A DNA stretch of 64,000 nucleotides from Methylorubrum suomiense (GTDB taxonomy: Bacteria > Pseudomonadota > Alphaproteobacteria > Rhizobiales > Beijerinckiaceae). Numbering within the stretch: position 1 is the stretch's first letter; the number at the start of each line of letters is the position of its first letter. The DNA is taken from the NCBI RefSeq assembly GCF_022179765.1, contig NZ_BPRE01000007.1, positions 62,001 through 126,000 on the forward strand. The letters run 5' to 3'. Below, piece by piece: positions 8,810 through 18,329 of the stretch. The position numbers and the translations under genes are program-made. The notes under the pieces were generated by a model that saw only the letters and a program-made list of their open reading frames with translations, did no database searches and had not been told where the DNA came from.

Positions 8810-9306
8810 TGGCCTCTCGCATCTCCCTCGTGGCGGCCGTTGCCCGCAACGGCGTCATCGGCCGCGACAACGACCTCGTCTGGCGCCTGTCGAGTGACCT
8901 GAAGCGCTTCAAGGCGCTGACCCTCGGCAAGCCGATCCTGATGGGCCGCAGAACCTGGGATTCCATCGGGCGGCCCCTGCCCGGACGGCGCAGCCTCGTG
9001 CTGACCCGTGACCGGAACCTCACCCTGGACGGCGCCGAGATCGTCCATAGCTGGGAAGAGGCGGTGGCCGCCGCCGGGTCCGACGAATTGATGGTGACGG
9101 GCGGTGCGGAAATCTACGCACTCGCCCTGCCCCATGCCGACCGGTTGCACCTCACCGAGGTCGAGGCGAGCCCGGAGGGCGATGTGCATTTCCCCGCTTT
9201 CGACCGGTCTCTTTTCCACGTGACCTTGCGGGAACGGCATCCGGCGGGGGAGCGCGACGAGTTTCCATTCAGCTTCGTGGATTGGGAACGCGGGTCCAGC
9301 CGTTGA
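8809..9306 (+). CDS. folA: Dihydrofolate reductase
   Basis: A typical 165-residue DHFR: 'ISLVAAVARNGVIGRDNDLVWRL', the active-site acid at Asp30 in 'SSDLKRFK', 'GKPILMGRRTWDSIGRPLPGRRSLVLTR', and 'LMVTGGAEIYALALPHADRLHLTEV'. The enzyme reduces dihydrofolate with NADPH and regenerates the cofactor used by ThyA encoded immediately upstream. Start and stop overlap in TGATG. The usual Pro after the Met20-loop Leu is Val here ('LVWRL' instead of 'LPWxL'), a modest deviation near the folate pocket. Confidence 0.96.
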   Translation: MASRISLVAAVARNGVIGRDNDLVWRLSSDLKRFKALTLGKPILMGRRTWDSIGRPLPGRRSLVLTRDRNLTLDGAEIVHSWEEAVAAAGSDELMVTGGAEIYALALPHADRLHLTEVEASPEGDVHFPAFDRSLFHVTLRERHPAGERDEFPFSFVDWERGSSR

Positions 9307-9528
9307 TCGAACCGGGGCGCATTGGCCGCAGGGTTCCGATGGGGGCGAGGTCGGTCGGTGCGGTTGCCATTGACGGGCCGCGCGCCCACCTGCCAGCCTT
9401 GACAGGACCGTTCGTGGCCACTCAGGTGCGCGGCGTCCGGTTGGCGCCGCAAACGCGTTCTCGCGGCTTGAGAAATTTGTCGTATCCGCCCCGTGCGGGC
9501 GCGGCCTGAGCAGGAGTTCACGTCGAGA

Positions 9529-10677
9529 ATGCCTTGGAGCAATCAGAGCGGCGGCGGTGGCGGTCCCTGGGGCCGTCCCGGCGGCGGCAACGGCGGCGGT
9601 CCCTGGGGTGGCAGGGGCGGCGGCAAGACGCCCCCCGATCTCGAGGATCTGCTCCGGCGCGGACAGGACCGGCTGCGCGGCGTGATGCCGGGCGGCGGCT
9701 TCGGCGGTGGCAAGGGCATCCTGATCGCGGCGGGCCTCGTGCTCGGGGCGTGGCTGCTCACCGGCTTCTACATCGTGAAGCCCAACGAAGTCGGCATCAA
9801 CACCATCTTCGGCCGCTATACCGGCTCGACGGGTGAGGGCCTGCGCTACAACTTCCCCTATCCGATCGGCACGGTGCAGAAGCCCAATGTCGGCGTCGTG
9901 AACTCGATTCCGATCGGTTACGTCACCGGTGGGAGCGCCACGCGCACCCGCGACGTACCGGAGGAGAGCCTGATGCTCACCGGCGACGAGAACATCGTCG
10001 ACCTCGATTTCGAGGTGCAGTGGCGCGTCAATCCGCTCAAAGCCGAAGACTACGTCTTCAATCTCGCCAACCCCGACGGCACCATCAAGGCCATCGCCGA
10101 GAGCGCCATGCGCGAGGTGATCGGTCGGCGCAACATTCAGCCGATTCTGACCAACGAGCAGTCCAGCATCGCCCAGGAGGTCAAGGAGATCCTTCAGGCG
10201 GCGCTCGACGAGTACGGCGCGGGCGTGCGCATCGAGGTGGTGCAGCTCACCAGCGTCAACCCGCCTCCTGAGGTGCGTCCGGCCTTCATCGACGTGAACG
10301 CCGCGCAGCAATACGCCCAGCAGGTGCGCAACGAGGCCGAAACCTACGCCAGCCGCGAGGTGCCGCAGGCCCGAGGCAAGGCGAGCCAAGTGGTCCAGGG
10401 CGCGGAAGCCTTCCGCACCCAGGCAACCGCCGACGCGACCGGTCAGGCCGCCCGGTTCAGCCAGGTCTACGAGTCGTACAAGGCCGCGCCCGCCGTGATC
10501 CGCGAGCGCATCTTCCTGGAGACCATGGAGAAGGTGCTCGGTTCCGTGAACAAGGTGATCATCGACCAGAGCGGCTCCGGTGTCTCGGGTGCCGGCGGAG
10601 CGGCCGGCGTGCTGCCGGTCCTGCCCCTGACCGACACCCTGCGGGCCCCTGCTGCGAGCGGAGCGACGAACCGATGA
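9529..10677 (+). CDS. hflK: HflK, SPFH-domain subunit of the FtsH-modulating complex
   Basis: The 382-residue protein has a Gly/Trp-rich cytoplasmic N-terminus, one membrane helix near residues 63-81 ('ILIAAGLVLGAWLLTGFYIV'), then an SPFH/Band 7 domain ('VKPNEVGINTIFGRYTGSTGEGLRYNFPYPIG', 'ENIVDLDFEVQWRVNPL', 'AESAMREVIGRRNIQPILT') and a coiled-coil tail. HflK with HflC forms a membrane cage around FtsH and limits its proteolysis. The ATG at 9529 begins the family-typical N-terminus; a GTG 36 bases upstream is less likely. The stop overlaps hflC by 4 bases (ATGA). Confidence 0.94.
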   Translation: MPWSNQSGGGGGPWGRPGGGNGGGPWGGRGGGKTPPDLEDLLRRGQDRLRGVMPGGGFGGGKGILIAAGLVLGAWLLTGFYIVKPNEVGINTIFGRYTGSTGEGLRYNFPYPIGTVQKPNVGVVNSIPIGYVTGGSATRTRDVPEESLMLTGDENIVDLDFEVQWRVNPLKAEDYVFNLANPDGTIKAIAESAMREVIGRRNIQPILTNEQSSIAQEVKEILQAALDEYGAGVRIEVVQLTSVNPPPEVRPAFIDVNAAQQYAQQVRNEAETYASREVPQARGKASQVVQGAEAFRTQATADATGQAARFSQVYESYKAAPAVIRERIFLETMEKVLGSVNKVIIDQSGSGVSGAGGAAGVLPVLPLTDTLRAPAASGATNR

Positions 10678-11630
10678 ACAATCCCGCCCTCCGCACGGGC
10701 CTGATGGTGGTCGCGGCAGCGATCGCGGTCGGCCTCTACGCCTCGGTCTTCACCGTCGGGCAGATGCAGCAGGCGCTGGTGCTCCAGCTCGGCCGCGTGC
10801 GCGACGTCCTGAATCCGGTCGGCCAGAACAAGCCGGGTCTCTACTTCAAGGTGCCGTTCGCCGACAGCGTCGTGCTGTTCGACAAGCGCGTGCTCGATCT
10901 CGACCTACCGGTCCAGCCGCTGCTCACGGCCGACCGGCAGAACCTCGAAGTGGACGCCTTCGCCCGCTACCGCATCGTCGACCCGCTGAAATTCTATCAG
11001 TCGGTCGGCACGGTGGCCCAGGCGAACCAGCGTCTGGCGAGCTTCACCAACTCGGCCCTGCGCAACGTGCTCGCCCGCTCCAGCCGTGATGCGCTGGTGC
11101 GCACCGACCGCGCGAAGTTGATGAACGAGATCCAGGACAGCGTGAACCGCGAGGCCAAGGGGCTCGGCGTCGAGATCGTCGATCTGCGCATGACCCGCGT
11201 CGACCTTCCGGCGAAGAACAGTCAGGCGGTCTACGATCGCATGACTTCTGAGCGGAAGAAGGAGGCGACCGATATCCGCGCCAACGGCGATCAGGCGGCA
11301 ACGCTGATCCGCGCCAAGGCGGATCGCGACGTCACCGTGATCCTGGCCGAGGCCAATCAGAAGGCCGAAGAACTGCGCGGCGCGGGCGAGGCGGACAAGA
11401 ACCGCATCCTCGCCGAAGCCTTCGGTCGTGACGCCGACTTCTTCGCCTTCTACCGCTCGATGCAGGCCTACGAATCCGCGCTCAAGGGGCAGGATACGAA
11501 GCTCGTGGTCAGTCCGAACTCGGACTTCTTCCGCTACTTCTCCGATCCGCAGGGCCGCAAGCCCGAGGCGGCCAAGGGCGAAGCGGCGAAAGGCGAGGCC
11601 AGCCCCGGCACGACCGGTACGGTCCGCTAA
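10674..11630 (+). CDS. hflC: HflC, SPFH-domain partner of HflK
   Basis: A 318-residue protein with an N-terminal signal anchor ('GLMVVAAAIAVGLYASVFTV'), an SPFH/Band 7 domain ('LVLQLGRVRDVLNPVGQNKPGLYFKVPFADSVVLFDKRVLDLD'), the 'DLRMTRVDLP' strand and an Ala/Glu/Arg-rich coiled coil ('IRAKADRDVTVILAEANQKAEELRGAGEADKNRILAEAF'). It assembles with HflK in the inner membrane, with most of the chain in the periplasm. The C-terminal 30 residues are a low-complexity Lys/Glu/Ala tail. The start overlaps the hflK stop, and a strong hairpin follows 25 bases after the stop. Confidence 0.95.
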   Translation: MNNPALRTGLMVVAAAIAVGLYASVFTVGQMQQALVLQLGRVRDVLNPVGQNKPGLYFKVPFADSVVLFDKRVLDLDLPVQPLLTADRQNLEVDAFARYRIVDPLKFYQSVGTVAQANQRLASFTNSALRNVLARSSRDALVRTDRAKLMNEIQDSVNREAKGLGVEIVDLRMTRVDLPAKNSQAVYDRMTSERKKEATDIRANGDQAATLIRAKADRDVTVILAEANQKAEELRGAGEADKNRILAEAFGRDADFFAFYRSMQAYESALKGQDTKLVVSPNSDFFRYFSDPQGRKPEAAKGEAAKGEASPGTTGTVR

Positions 11631-11654
11631 GCCGCCTGAGCCTGCGGCATCCGC

Positions 11655-11683
11655 GGCCGGCACTCTTGATCGGGGTGCCGGCC
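11655..11683 (+). terminator. Hairpin after hflC, likely terminator
   Basis: A perfect 9-bp stem (GGCCGGCAC with GTGCCGGCC, 11-base loop) sits 25 bases after the hflC stop. It is followed by an AT-rich stretch without a strong T run, so termination may be partial or factor-assisted. It separates hflKC from the degP-like gene. Confidence 0.55.
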
Positions 11684-11745
11684 GCCGAATTTATAGAGGG
11701 GCAGGCCCGAAACGGGCCGCGTTCATGAACGTGAGGAAACCGCCG

Positions 11746-13305
11746 ATGATGCCCGCAGCGAGATTCGCCGCGAATGCCGAACAGGGCCGTCGGCCGTCGT
11801 CCGGCTCGACCATCGCCCGACGCGCCGCCTCGGCGCTCACCGCCGCGATGATCGGTGTTGCGGTGGCCGCAACGTCGCTGCCGCTTCCCGCCCTTGCGAA
11901 GGGCCCTGAATCGCTCGCCGACCTCGCCGAGAAGGTGACGGACGCCGTCGTCAACATCTCTGCTTCCACCACCGTGGAGGCCAAGAGCACCGGTCGCAGC
12001 CTGCCCCAGCTGCCTCAGGGAACCCCGTTCGAGGATCTCTTCGAGGAATTCTTCAAGCGTCGCGGACAGCAGGGCACCCCGCGCAGCGATGAGGACAGCC
12101 CGCGCTCGCCGTCGCGCAAATCGAACTCGCTCGGCTCCGGCTTCATCATCGATGCGTCCGGCATCGTGGTCACGAACAACCACGTCATCGGCGATGCCAA
12201 TGACATCCAGGTCATTCTCAGCGACGGCGTAAAGCTCAAGGCCGAGATCATCGGCAAGGATTCCAAGATCGACCTTGCCCTGCTCCGCGTGAAGCCGACC
12301 GCCGAGCGTCCGTTGAAGGCCGTTCCGTTCGGCGATTCCGACAAGATGCGCCCGGGCGACTGGGTGATGGCGATCGGTAACCCGTTCGGCCTCGGTGGCT
12401 CGGTCTCCGCCGGCATCGTCTCGGCCCGCGGCCGCAACATCGAGTCCGGTCCTTACGACAACTACATTCAGACCGACGCGGCCATCAACAAGGGCAATTC
12501 CGGCGGGCCCCTGTTCAACATGGACGGTGAGGTCATCGGCATCAACACCGCGATCCTGTCGCCCTCCGGCGGCTCGGTCGGCATCGGCTTCGCGGTCCCG
12601 TCGGGTACGGCAAGTCCGGTCATCGATCAGCTGCGCCAGTTCGGCGAAGTGCGCCGAGGCTGGCTCGGCGTGCGCATCCAGAATGTGGACGATGCCACGG
12701 CCGAGGCGCTCGGCCTCAAGGGCGGCGCCAAGGGCGCGCTGGTCGCGGGCATCGACGAGAAGGGCCCGGCCAAGACCGCCGGCCTGGAAGTCGGCGACGT
12801 CATCGTCAAGTTCAACGGCGTGCCCGTGAAGTCGTCCACCGAGCTGCCCCGCATCGTCGCCGCGACCCCGGTCGGCAAGACCGTCGATGTGCTGGTCGTG
12901 CGCAAGGGCGAGGAGCAGTCGAAGTCGGTCCTGCTCGGACGTCTCGAGGACGGCGAGAAGACCCAGGTCGCCAACGCGAAGCAGCCCGAGCCGGAAACCG
13001 TAAACCGGCAAATCCTCGGATTGAACCTGTCCGGCCTCTCGGACGAGGCCCGCCGTCGCTACAACATCAAGGATACGGTGAAGAGCGGCGTCGTCGTCAC
13101 CAAGGTCGATCCGAACTCCACCGCGGCCGACAAGCGCATCCAGCCCGGCGAGGTGATCGTCGAAGTCGGACAGGAGGCTGTGGCGGCCCCCGCCGACGTC
13201 ACTAAGCGGGTCGAGGCCCTGAAGAAAGAGGGTCGCAAATCCGTGCTGCTGCTGGTCGCCAGCACGGGTGGCGATGTGCGCTTCGTCGCGATCGGGCTCG
13301 ACTGA
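11746..13305 (+). CDS. degP: Do-family periplasmic serine protease (DegP/HtrA-like)
   Basis: The 519-residue protein has a long signal segment ('AASALTAAMIGVAVAATSLPLPALAKG'), a trypsin-like domain with the triad His146 ('VVTNNHVIG'), Asp176 ('SKIDLALLRV') and Ser252 ('NKGNSGGPLF'), then two PDZ domains (about 300-390 and 410-510). This is the DegP/MucD layout of periplasmic protease-chaperones that clear misfolded envelope proteins. A GAGGAAA ribosome binding site 7-8 bases before the ATG at 11746 sets the start; an ATG at 11725 is an alternative. Its position after hflKC, another envelope quality-control operon, is typical for the group. Confidence 0.93.
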   Translation: MMPAARFAANAEQGRRPSSGSTIARRAASALTAAMIGVAVAATSLPLPALAKGPESLADLAEKVTDAVVNISASTTVEAKSTGRSLPQLPQGTPFEDLFEEFFKRRGQQGTPRSDEDSPRSPSRKSNSLGSGFIIDASGIVVTNNHVIGDANDIQVILSDGVKLKAEIIGKDSKIDLALLRVKPTAERPLKAVPFGDSDKMRPGDWVMAIGNPFGLGGSVSAGIVSARGRNIESGPYDNYIQTDAAINKGNSGGPLFNMDGEVIGINTAILSPSGGSVGIGFAVPSGTASPVIDQLRQFGEVRRGWLGVRIQNVDDATAEALGLKGGAKGALVAGIDEKGPAKTAGLEVGDVIVKFNGVPVKSSTELPRIVAATPVGKTVDVLVVRKGEEQSKSVLLGRLEDGEKTQVANAKQPEPETVNRQILGLNLSGLSDEARRRYNIKDTVKSGVVVTKVDPNSTAADKRIQPGEVIVEVGQEAVAAPADVTKRVEALKKEGRKSVLLLVASTGGDVRFVAIGLD

Positions 13306-13323
13306 CGCCGATCTGTCGGCTGC

Positions 13324-14094
13324 GTGGCGGTGGGACTTCTTGCCGTCAAGCTGACCGTCACGCCGCTACTGATGGCGCTGGTCACCTACGTGAACCGGCG
13401 CTTCGGCAGCTTCGCCGGCGGCGTCGCCGCCGGCCTGCCCCTGACCTCCGGGCCGATCTCGATCTATCTCGCCGCGGAGCAGGGGTTGTGCTTTGCCGGC
13501 GAGGCCGCTCACGGCTCGCTGGTCGGCGTGGGCGCGGTCCTTGCCTCCTATCTCACCTATCTCCAGGCGAGCCGGCACTGTTCGGTTCCGCTGTCCTGCT
13601 TGGCGGGCCTGTCCGGCTTTATCCTCTGGGCCTTCGCCGCCGGCCGTATCGGCGCGGAGACGGTTCTTGTCCTCCTGGATCTCGTCCTGACCGGGCTGAT
13701 GCTGGTGCTCACCCGCGATGCACCTGCGGGGACGCGGGCTGCCCGCTTGCCGCCCTGGGATCTCCCGGCGCGGATCGCCGTCTCGACCGGACTCGTCGTG
13801 CTGGTGACGCTCGGCGCACCGCTGCTGGGGCCCGCCGTCAGCGGCCTCCTCGCTCCGGTGCCGGTGATCGCGTGGCCGCTGATCGTCTTCGTCCACGCTC
13901 AAAACGGACGTCCCGAGGCCGTGGCCACCATCCGCGGGACCGTCTCAGGGGCCGTGGGACTCTGTGCCTTCAACCTCGCGGTGATCCGCCTCGCGCCGAC
14001 AACCGGCATGGCGGTCACTTACACGGTCGCGCTCTCGACCTCGCTTGCGGTGTCTCTGGTTCTGGTCGGGCTCATCGCCCGGCGAAAGACCTGA
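13324..14094 (+). CDS. Integral membrane protein of unknown function
   Basis: A 256-residue protein made almost wholly of hydrophobic segments, with about seven or eight predicted spans, for example 'LLAVKLTVTPLLMALVTYV', 'VLVLLDLVLTGLMLVL', 'IAVSTGLVVLVTLGAPLLG' and 'YTVALSTSLAVSLVLVGL'. Small Gly/Ala-rich turns such as 'GSFAGGVAAGLPLTSGPIS' recall transporter-like repeats, but I recognise no family. It begins at a GTG 18 bases after the protease gene, so it may be cotranscribed with it. It ends 9 bases before the convergent serB stop. No function is assigned. Confidence 0.7.
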   Translation: MAVGLLAVKLTVTPLLMALVTYVNRRFGSFAGGVAAGLPLTSGPISIYLAAEQGLCFAGEAAHGSLVGVGAVLASYLTYLQASRHCSVPLSCLAGLSGFILWAFAAGRIGAETVLVLLDLVLTGLMLVLTRDAPAGTRAARLPPWDLPARIAVSTGLVVLVTLGAPLLGPAVSGLLAPVPVIAWPLIVFVHAQNGRPEAVATIRGTVSGAVGLCAFNLAVIRLAPTTGMAVTYTVALSTSLAVSLVLVGLIARRKT

Positions 14095-14103
14095 GGCGTC
14101 CGG

Positions 14104-15000
14104 TCAACCGACGAATTCGGCGGCCGAGTATCCCTGGAGGTAGAGGAGCGCCGTCAGGTCGCCGTGCTCGATCCGCACCCGCGCCGCCGCCGCGACCTTG
14201 GGCTTGGCCCGAAAGGCAATGCCGAGGCCCGCTTCGCCCAGCATCGGCAGGTCGTTGGCCCCATCCCCCACAGCCAGCGTGTCGGCCTCGGCCAGGCCGA
14301 GCCGCTGGCGCCATTCGATCAGCGTCGCACGCTTGGCCTCCGCCCCGACGATGGGCTCGACCACCCGTCCGGTGAGATGGCCATCCGCCACGTCGAGCGT
14401 GTTGGCGCGCGTCTCTTCGAAGCCCAGCATCGCTCCGATCGGCCCGGTGAACAGGGTGAAGCCCCCCGAGACGAGACAGGTATGGGCTCCGTGCGCCCGC
14501 ATCGTCGCGATGAGGGTTCGCCCGCCCGGCGTCAGGCGGATGCGGTCCCGGATCAGCCCGTCGATGACATCGACCGAGAGACCCTTGAGCAGTCCGACCC
14601 GCTCCCGCAACGCCGGCTCGAACGCGATCTCTCCGCGCATGGCCCGCTCGGTAATGGCGGCCACCTGCGGCTTGATGCCGACGAGGTCAGCGAGTTCGTC
14701 GATGCATTCCTGCTCGATCATGGTCGAATCCATGTCGGCCAGGAACAGGCGTCGACGCCGATGGGGGCCACCCTCCAGCACCGCCACGTCGATAGGCTCC
14801 CCTTGCAAGGCGTGGCGCAGGCGTTCCGTGAGGGCCGCCGCCTCGTCCGGCTCCGCCGGAACGAGCAATTCCGCGGCGACCTCGCCGTGCAGGATTCGCG
14901 GTTGATGGTCGGTGGCGAGCACCCGGCGGGTCTCGGCGAGCACCGCATCGGTGATGGCGGGCCGGGACGGGTTTGCTATCAGCGTCGCGAAGAGTGTCAT
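14104..15000 (-). CDS. serB: Phosphoserine phosphatase
   Basis: The 298-residue protein has a regulatory N-terminal half and a C-terminal HAD phosphatase domain. Motif I is 'DMDST' with nucleophile Asp89 and acid/base Asp91. It is followed by the SerB-specific 'MIEQECIDELAD', 'VSGGFTLFTGPI' (motif II Ser), the 'EAKR' Lys, and 'AVGDGANDLPML' (motif III/IV). It removes phosphate from phosphoserine in the last step of serine synthesis. The start codon lies only 8 bases from the divergent miaA start, so the two promoters must overlap the opposite coding regions or each other. Confidence 0.95.
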   Translation of the reverse strand: MTLFATLIANPSRPAITDAVLAETRRVLATDHQPRILHGEVAAELLVPAEPDEAAALTERLRHALQGEPIDVAVLEGGPHRRRRLFLADMDSTMIEQECIDELADLVGIKPQVAAITERAMRGEIAFEPALRERVGLLKGLSVDVIDGLIRDRIRLTPGGRTLIATMRAHGAHTCLVSGGFTLFTGPIGAMLGFEETRANTLDVADGHLTGRVVEPIVGAEAKRATLIEWRQRLGLAEADTLAVGDGANDLPMLGEAGLGIAFRAKPKVAAAARVRIEHGDLTALLYLQGYSAAEFVG

Positions 15001-15008
15001 GAGAGTGC

Positions 15009-15995
15009 GTGGTGCGAGAGCTTGATGGAGGCGCCGCCGTGCCTGTGGCGCAGGGACGCGAGGAAGGCCGCCTGCCCGCGGTTCTCATTGCAGGGCCGAC
15101 GGCGTCGGGCAAGTCGGCCCTGGCCTTGGCGCTCGCCCGTGCCTTCGGTGGGACGGTGATCAACACCGACTCGATGCAGGTCTATGGCGACCTGCGCGTC
15201 CTGACGGCGCGGCCGAACCCGGAGGAGGAATCGCTCGCTCCCCATCGCCTTTACGGCAGCGTCGACGGGGCCGTGAACTTTTCCGTAGGTCATTTTCAGC
15301 GCCAAGCCGCCGCGTTTCTCGCCGAGGCGGAGGCAACCGGCCGGCTTCCGATCTTCGTGGGCGGCACCGGCCTCTATTTCCGCTCGCTCGACGAAGGTCT
15401 GTCCGATCTGCCCGAGGTTCCGGCTGCCATCCGCGAGGCCGTCCGGTTGGAGGCGGAGGATCGACCGACCGAGGCCTTGCATGCGCGGCTCGCCGAGCGC
15501 GATCCCGTCAGCGCCGCGCGCCTGCGCCCCTCCGACCGGATGCGTGTGATGCGGGCCCTGGAGATCTTCGCTGCCACCGGCCGGCCGATCGGCGCGTTCC
15601 ACGAGAGCCGCGAGCCCGGCCCGCTGGCCGGACGGGCAACCTTGAAGCTCTTTCTTGAGGTCGAACGTGACACGCTGCGTCGACGGATCGATGCGCGCTT
15701 CCTCGCGATGATGGACGACGGCGCCCTCGACGAAGTCGCTGCGTTGCGGGCGCGTCGGCTGGATCCCCTGTTGCCGGTGATGCGGGCTCACGGCGTGCCG
15801 GGGCTGATCGCCCATCTCGACGGGACGATCAGCCGCGACGAGGCGATCCGGCGGGGCCAGGGCGACACCCGCCGCTACGCCAAACGGCAGCACACGTGGT
15901 TCCGCCACCAGATGGGGGCGGACTGGCACTGGCTGCCGCCGGAGGCGGCGCGCGATCTCGCCGTCAGCCGCCTGAGCGCTCCAGCCGGGCGATGA
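15009..15995 (+). CDS. miaA: tRNA dimethylallyltransferase
   Basis: A 328-residue MiaA: P-loop '[15 protein letters not shown]' from residue 29, '[19 protein letters not shown]', 'PHRLYGSVD', '[23 protein letters not shown]', '[14 protein letters not shown]'. The enzyme transfers a dimethylallyl group to N6 of A37 in tRNAs reading UNN codons. The chosen GTG at 15009 gives about 20 residues before the first strand, and an internal GTG at 15042 is possible. The 3' end runs 32 bases into the convergent oxidoreductase gene. Confidence 0.95.
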   Translation: MVRELDGGAAVPVAQGREEGRLPAVLIAGPTASGKSALALALARAFGGTVINTDSMQVYGDLRVLTARPNPEEESLAPHRLYGSVDGAVNFSVGHFQRQAAAFLAEAEATGRLPIFVGGTGLYFRSLDEGLSDLPEVPAAIREAVRLEAEDRPTEALHARLAERDPVSAARLRPSDRMRVMRALEIFAATGRPIGAFHESREPGPLAGRATLKLFLEVERDTLRRRIDARFLAMMDDGALDEVAALRARRLDPLLPVMRAHGVPGLIAHLDGTISRDEAIRRGQGDTRRYAKRQHTWFRHQMGADWHWLPPEAARDLAVSRLSAPAGR

Positions 15996-16839
15996 GCGCG
16001 GAGGTGTCCCAGCGCTTGCCGCCCATGGCCTCGACCTCGGCGTAGAACTGATCGACCAGAGCGGTCACCGGCAGCCGGGCGCCGTTGCGGCGCGACTCGG
16101 CGAGAAGAATGCCGAGATCCTTGCGCATCCACTCGACGGCGAAGCCGAAATCGAACTTGTCCGCATTCATGGTCTTGCCGCGATTCTCCATCTGCCAGGA
16201 GCCGGCCGCACCTTTGGAGATCACCTCCAGCACCGCCTCGACATCGAGCCCGGCGCGCTTGGCGAAGTGGATCGCCTCGGACAAGCCCTGCACCAAGCCG
16301 GCAATGGCGATCTGATTGACCATCTTGGTGAGCTGGCCCGACCCGACCGGCCCGAGCAATCGGCAGGAGCGGGCATAGGCAGCGATCACCGGCTCGGCTT
16401 CCTCATAGGCGGCGGTGTCGCCGCCGCACATCACGGTCAGCACGCCGTTCTCGGCCCCGGCTTGGCCGCCGGAGACCGGTGCATCGACGAAGCGCAGACC
16501 GGCGGCCTCCGCCGCGTTCGACAATTCACGGGCGACTTCGGCGGAAGCGGTGGTGTGATCGACGAAGATCGCACCCTTCTCCATGCCGGCGAAGGCGCCG
16601 TCCTCTCCGAGCACGACCGATCGCAGATCGTCGTCGTTGCCGACGCAGGCGAAGACGACGGTGCAGCCCTGTGCCGCCTCACGGGGCGTCGCGGCGGTCC
16701 GGCCTCCGTTGGCCGCGACCCAGGCCTCGGCCTTGGATCCCGTCCGGTTGTAGACCGTGACCGTGTGGCCCTTCTTGGCGAGATGCCCCGCCATCGGCGA
16801 GCCCATCACGCCGAGCCCCAGGAATGCGACATTGGCCAT
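15964..16839 (-). CDS. NAD(P)-dependent beta-hydroxyacid dehydrogenase (3-hydroxyisobutyrate dehydrogenase / tartronate semialdehyde reductase family)
   Basis: The 291-residue protein begins with the Rossmann motif '[30 protein letters not shown]' and carries the substrate motif '[24 protein letters not shown]' and the catalytic Lys172 in '[20 protein letters not shown]'. Members oxidise or reduce short beta-hydroxyacids; the exact substrate cannot be fixed from sequence alone. The gene is on the minus strand and its last 32 bases overlap the 3' end of miaA on the opposite strand. A related enzyme (LtnD) lies at 57734. Confidence 0.88.
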   Translation of the reverse strand: MANVAFLGLGVMGSPMAGHLAKKGHTVTVYNRTGSKAEAWVAANGGRTAATPREAAQGCTVVFACVGNDDDLRSVVLGEDGAFAGMEKGAIFVDHTTASAEVARELSNAAEAAGLRFVDAPVSGGQAGAENGVLTVMCGGDTAAYEEAEPVIAAYARSCRLLGPVGSGQLTKMVNQIAIAGLVQGLSEAIHFAKRAGLDVEAVLEVISKGAAGSWQMENRGKTMNADKFDFGFAVEWMRKDLGILLAESRRNGARLPVTALVDQFYAEVEAMGGKRWDTSALIARLERSGG

Positions 16840-17126
16840 GGGTATCGTCTCTTCAGCCTTTGATCGGATCGTAGGCCCGCTTTATCGCCGACGCGGTCGC
16901 ATTCAAAATGCGAAGAGTGTCCAGGGCGCGCGATCCGCACCGTTCCGGTGTTGGAATCCGGGGGCACTGAACGCTGCTCGGTTGCTTGTTGCGCTGGCGA
17001 TCTCAGCGAGCGACGCATGCTGAAAGCCGGAAGGTCGACACGGGAACTCGGCATCGGTTTCGCTCGGCGTCGCTTTACAGGGTGCCATTGCCGCCCCCTC
17101 CCCGCTCCATTACGGTCCACCTGCCG

Positions 17127-18329
17127 ATGCAGGACCGCGCCCCGCATAAGAACCCCTATTCGGGATTGCCCGACCATGCCTTCTGGGAGCGGTCGGTCGG
17201 CAGCGTTCCTCTCTTCGCCCTAGATCCGATGGTGGGACCTGCGGTCCCGGACGCGTTCCGCCTGACACGACAGACACGGATCGGCACGGCCGGCAGTTGC
17301 TTTGCGCAGCATATCGCGGAGCGGCTTCAGGAAAGTGGCTACCGCTATCTCGTCACTGAGGACGCACCGGAAGGCACGACGCCCGAAGCGGCGCGGGGGC
17401 GCGGTTATCGGCTGTTCTCGGCGCGCTACGGCAACGTCTACACCGCCCGCCAGCTGCACCAATTGATCGAACGGGCCTATGGCCGCTTCGTCCCGCAGGA
17501 CCGGGTCTGGACACGGCCGGACGGACGCTTCGCCGATCCGTTTCGCCCGCGCATCGAGCCGGACGGCTTCGCTTCCCCGGAGGCGGTCGAGATCGAACGG
17601 CAGGCGCATCTTGCGCAGGTGCGGCGCTTGTTCGAGACGCTCGACGTCTTCGTCTTCACCCTCGGCCTGACCGAGGGATGGCAGGCGGCCTCCGACGGGG
17701 CGGCGTTCCCGCTATGCCCCGGCGTCGCGGCCGGCCGCTACGATCCGGCCGCCTACCTGTTCGCCAACCAGCCGGTCGAGGAAGTGATCGCCGATCTCAC
17801 CGCCTTCGCAGACGCGCTGAAGGCGGTGAATTCGCAGGCTCGCCTCATCCTCACCGTGTCGCCGGTGCCGCTGGTGGCGACCTACGCGCCGCGGCACGTG
17901 CTGCAATCGACCGTGCACAGCAAGGCAGTCCTGCGGGTCGCCGCGCAGCGCCTCGCCGATACCCGCTCAGATACGCTCTACTTCCCTTCCTACGAGATCG
18001 TCACCTCACCCGAGGGCGCGTTTCGCTATCTCGACAGCGATCTCAGATCCGTCAGCAAGGACGGTGTCGACCATGTCATGCGGGTCTTTTTCCGCCATCT
18101 CACCGAAGGCGGGGACGCCGATGCCCTCCCCGCCTCGTGCCGCAGCCTCCACGAGGCGCGGCGCGAATTCGCCGAGCAGGCTGCCATCGTTTGCGACGAG
18201 GAGCTTCTGGCGGGCGGGAGCGCACAGCCGTGGCTAGGCGTATCCTCGTCGTCGGCCACAATTGTCAGGTCGCGGTCCTGGGCGGGTGCTTTCGGTTCCT
18301 TGCGCCGGATGCTGAGGTCGCCACGGTAG
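17127..18329 (+). CDS. GSCFA-domain protein
   Basis: The 400-residue protein contains the namesake motif GSCFA at residues 56-60 ('IGTAGSCFAQHIAERL'), followed by 'ARYGNVYTARQLHQLIERAYG', 'VFTLGLTEGWQ' and 'LILTVSPVPLVAT', the conserved blocks of the GSCFA family (SGNH-hydrolase-like fold). The family's reaction is not established; members are found with polysaccharide genes. The ATG at 17127 is preferred because the 47 upstream in-frame residues look non-coding. Its last 100 bases overlap the start of the WcbI-type gene in another frame, so the two are coupled. Confidence 0.82.
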   Translation: MQDRAPHKNPYSGLPDHAFWERSVGSVPLFALDPMVGPAVPDAFRLTRQTRIGTAGSCFAQHIAERLQESGYRYLVTEDAPEGTTPEAARGRGYRLFSARYGNVYTARQLHQLIERAYGRFVPQDRVWTRPDGRFADPFRPRIEPDGFASPEAVEIERQAHLAQVRRLFETLDVFVFTLGLTEGWQAASDGAAFPLCPGVAAGRYDPAAYLFANQPVEEVIADLTAFADALKAVNSQARLILTVSPVPLVATYAPRHVLQSTVHSKAVLRVAAQRLADTRSDTLYFPSYEIVTSPEGAFRYLDSDLRSVSKDGVDHVMRVFFRHLTEGGDADALPASCRSLHEARREFAEQAAIVCDEELLAGGSAQPWLGVSSSSATIVRSRSWAGAFGSLRRMLRSPR

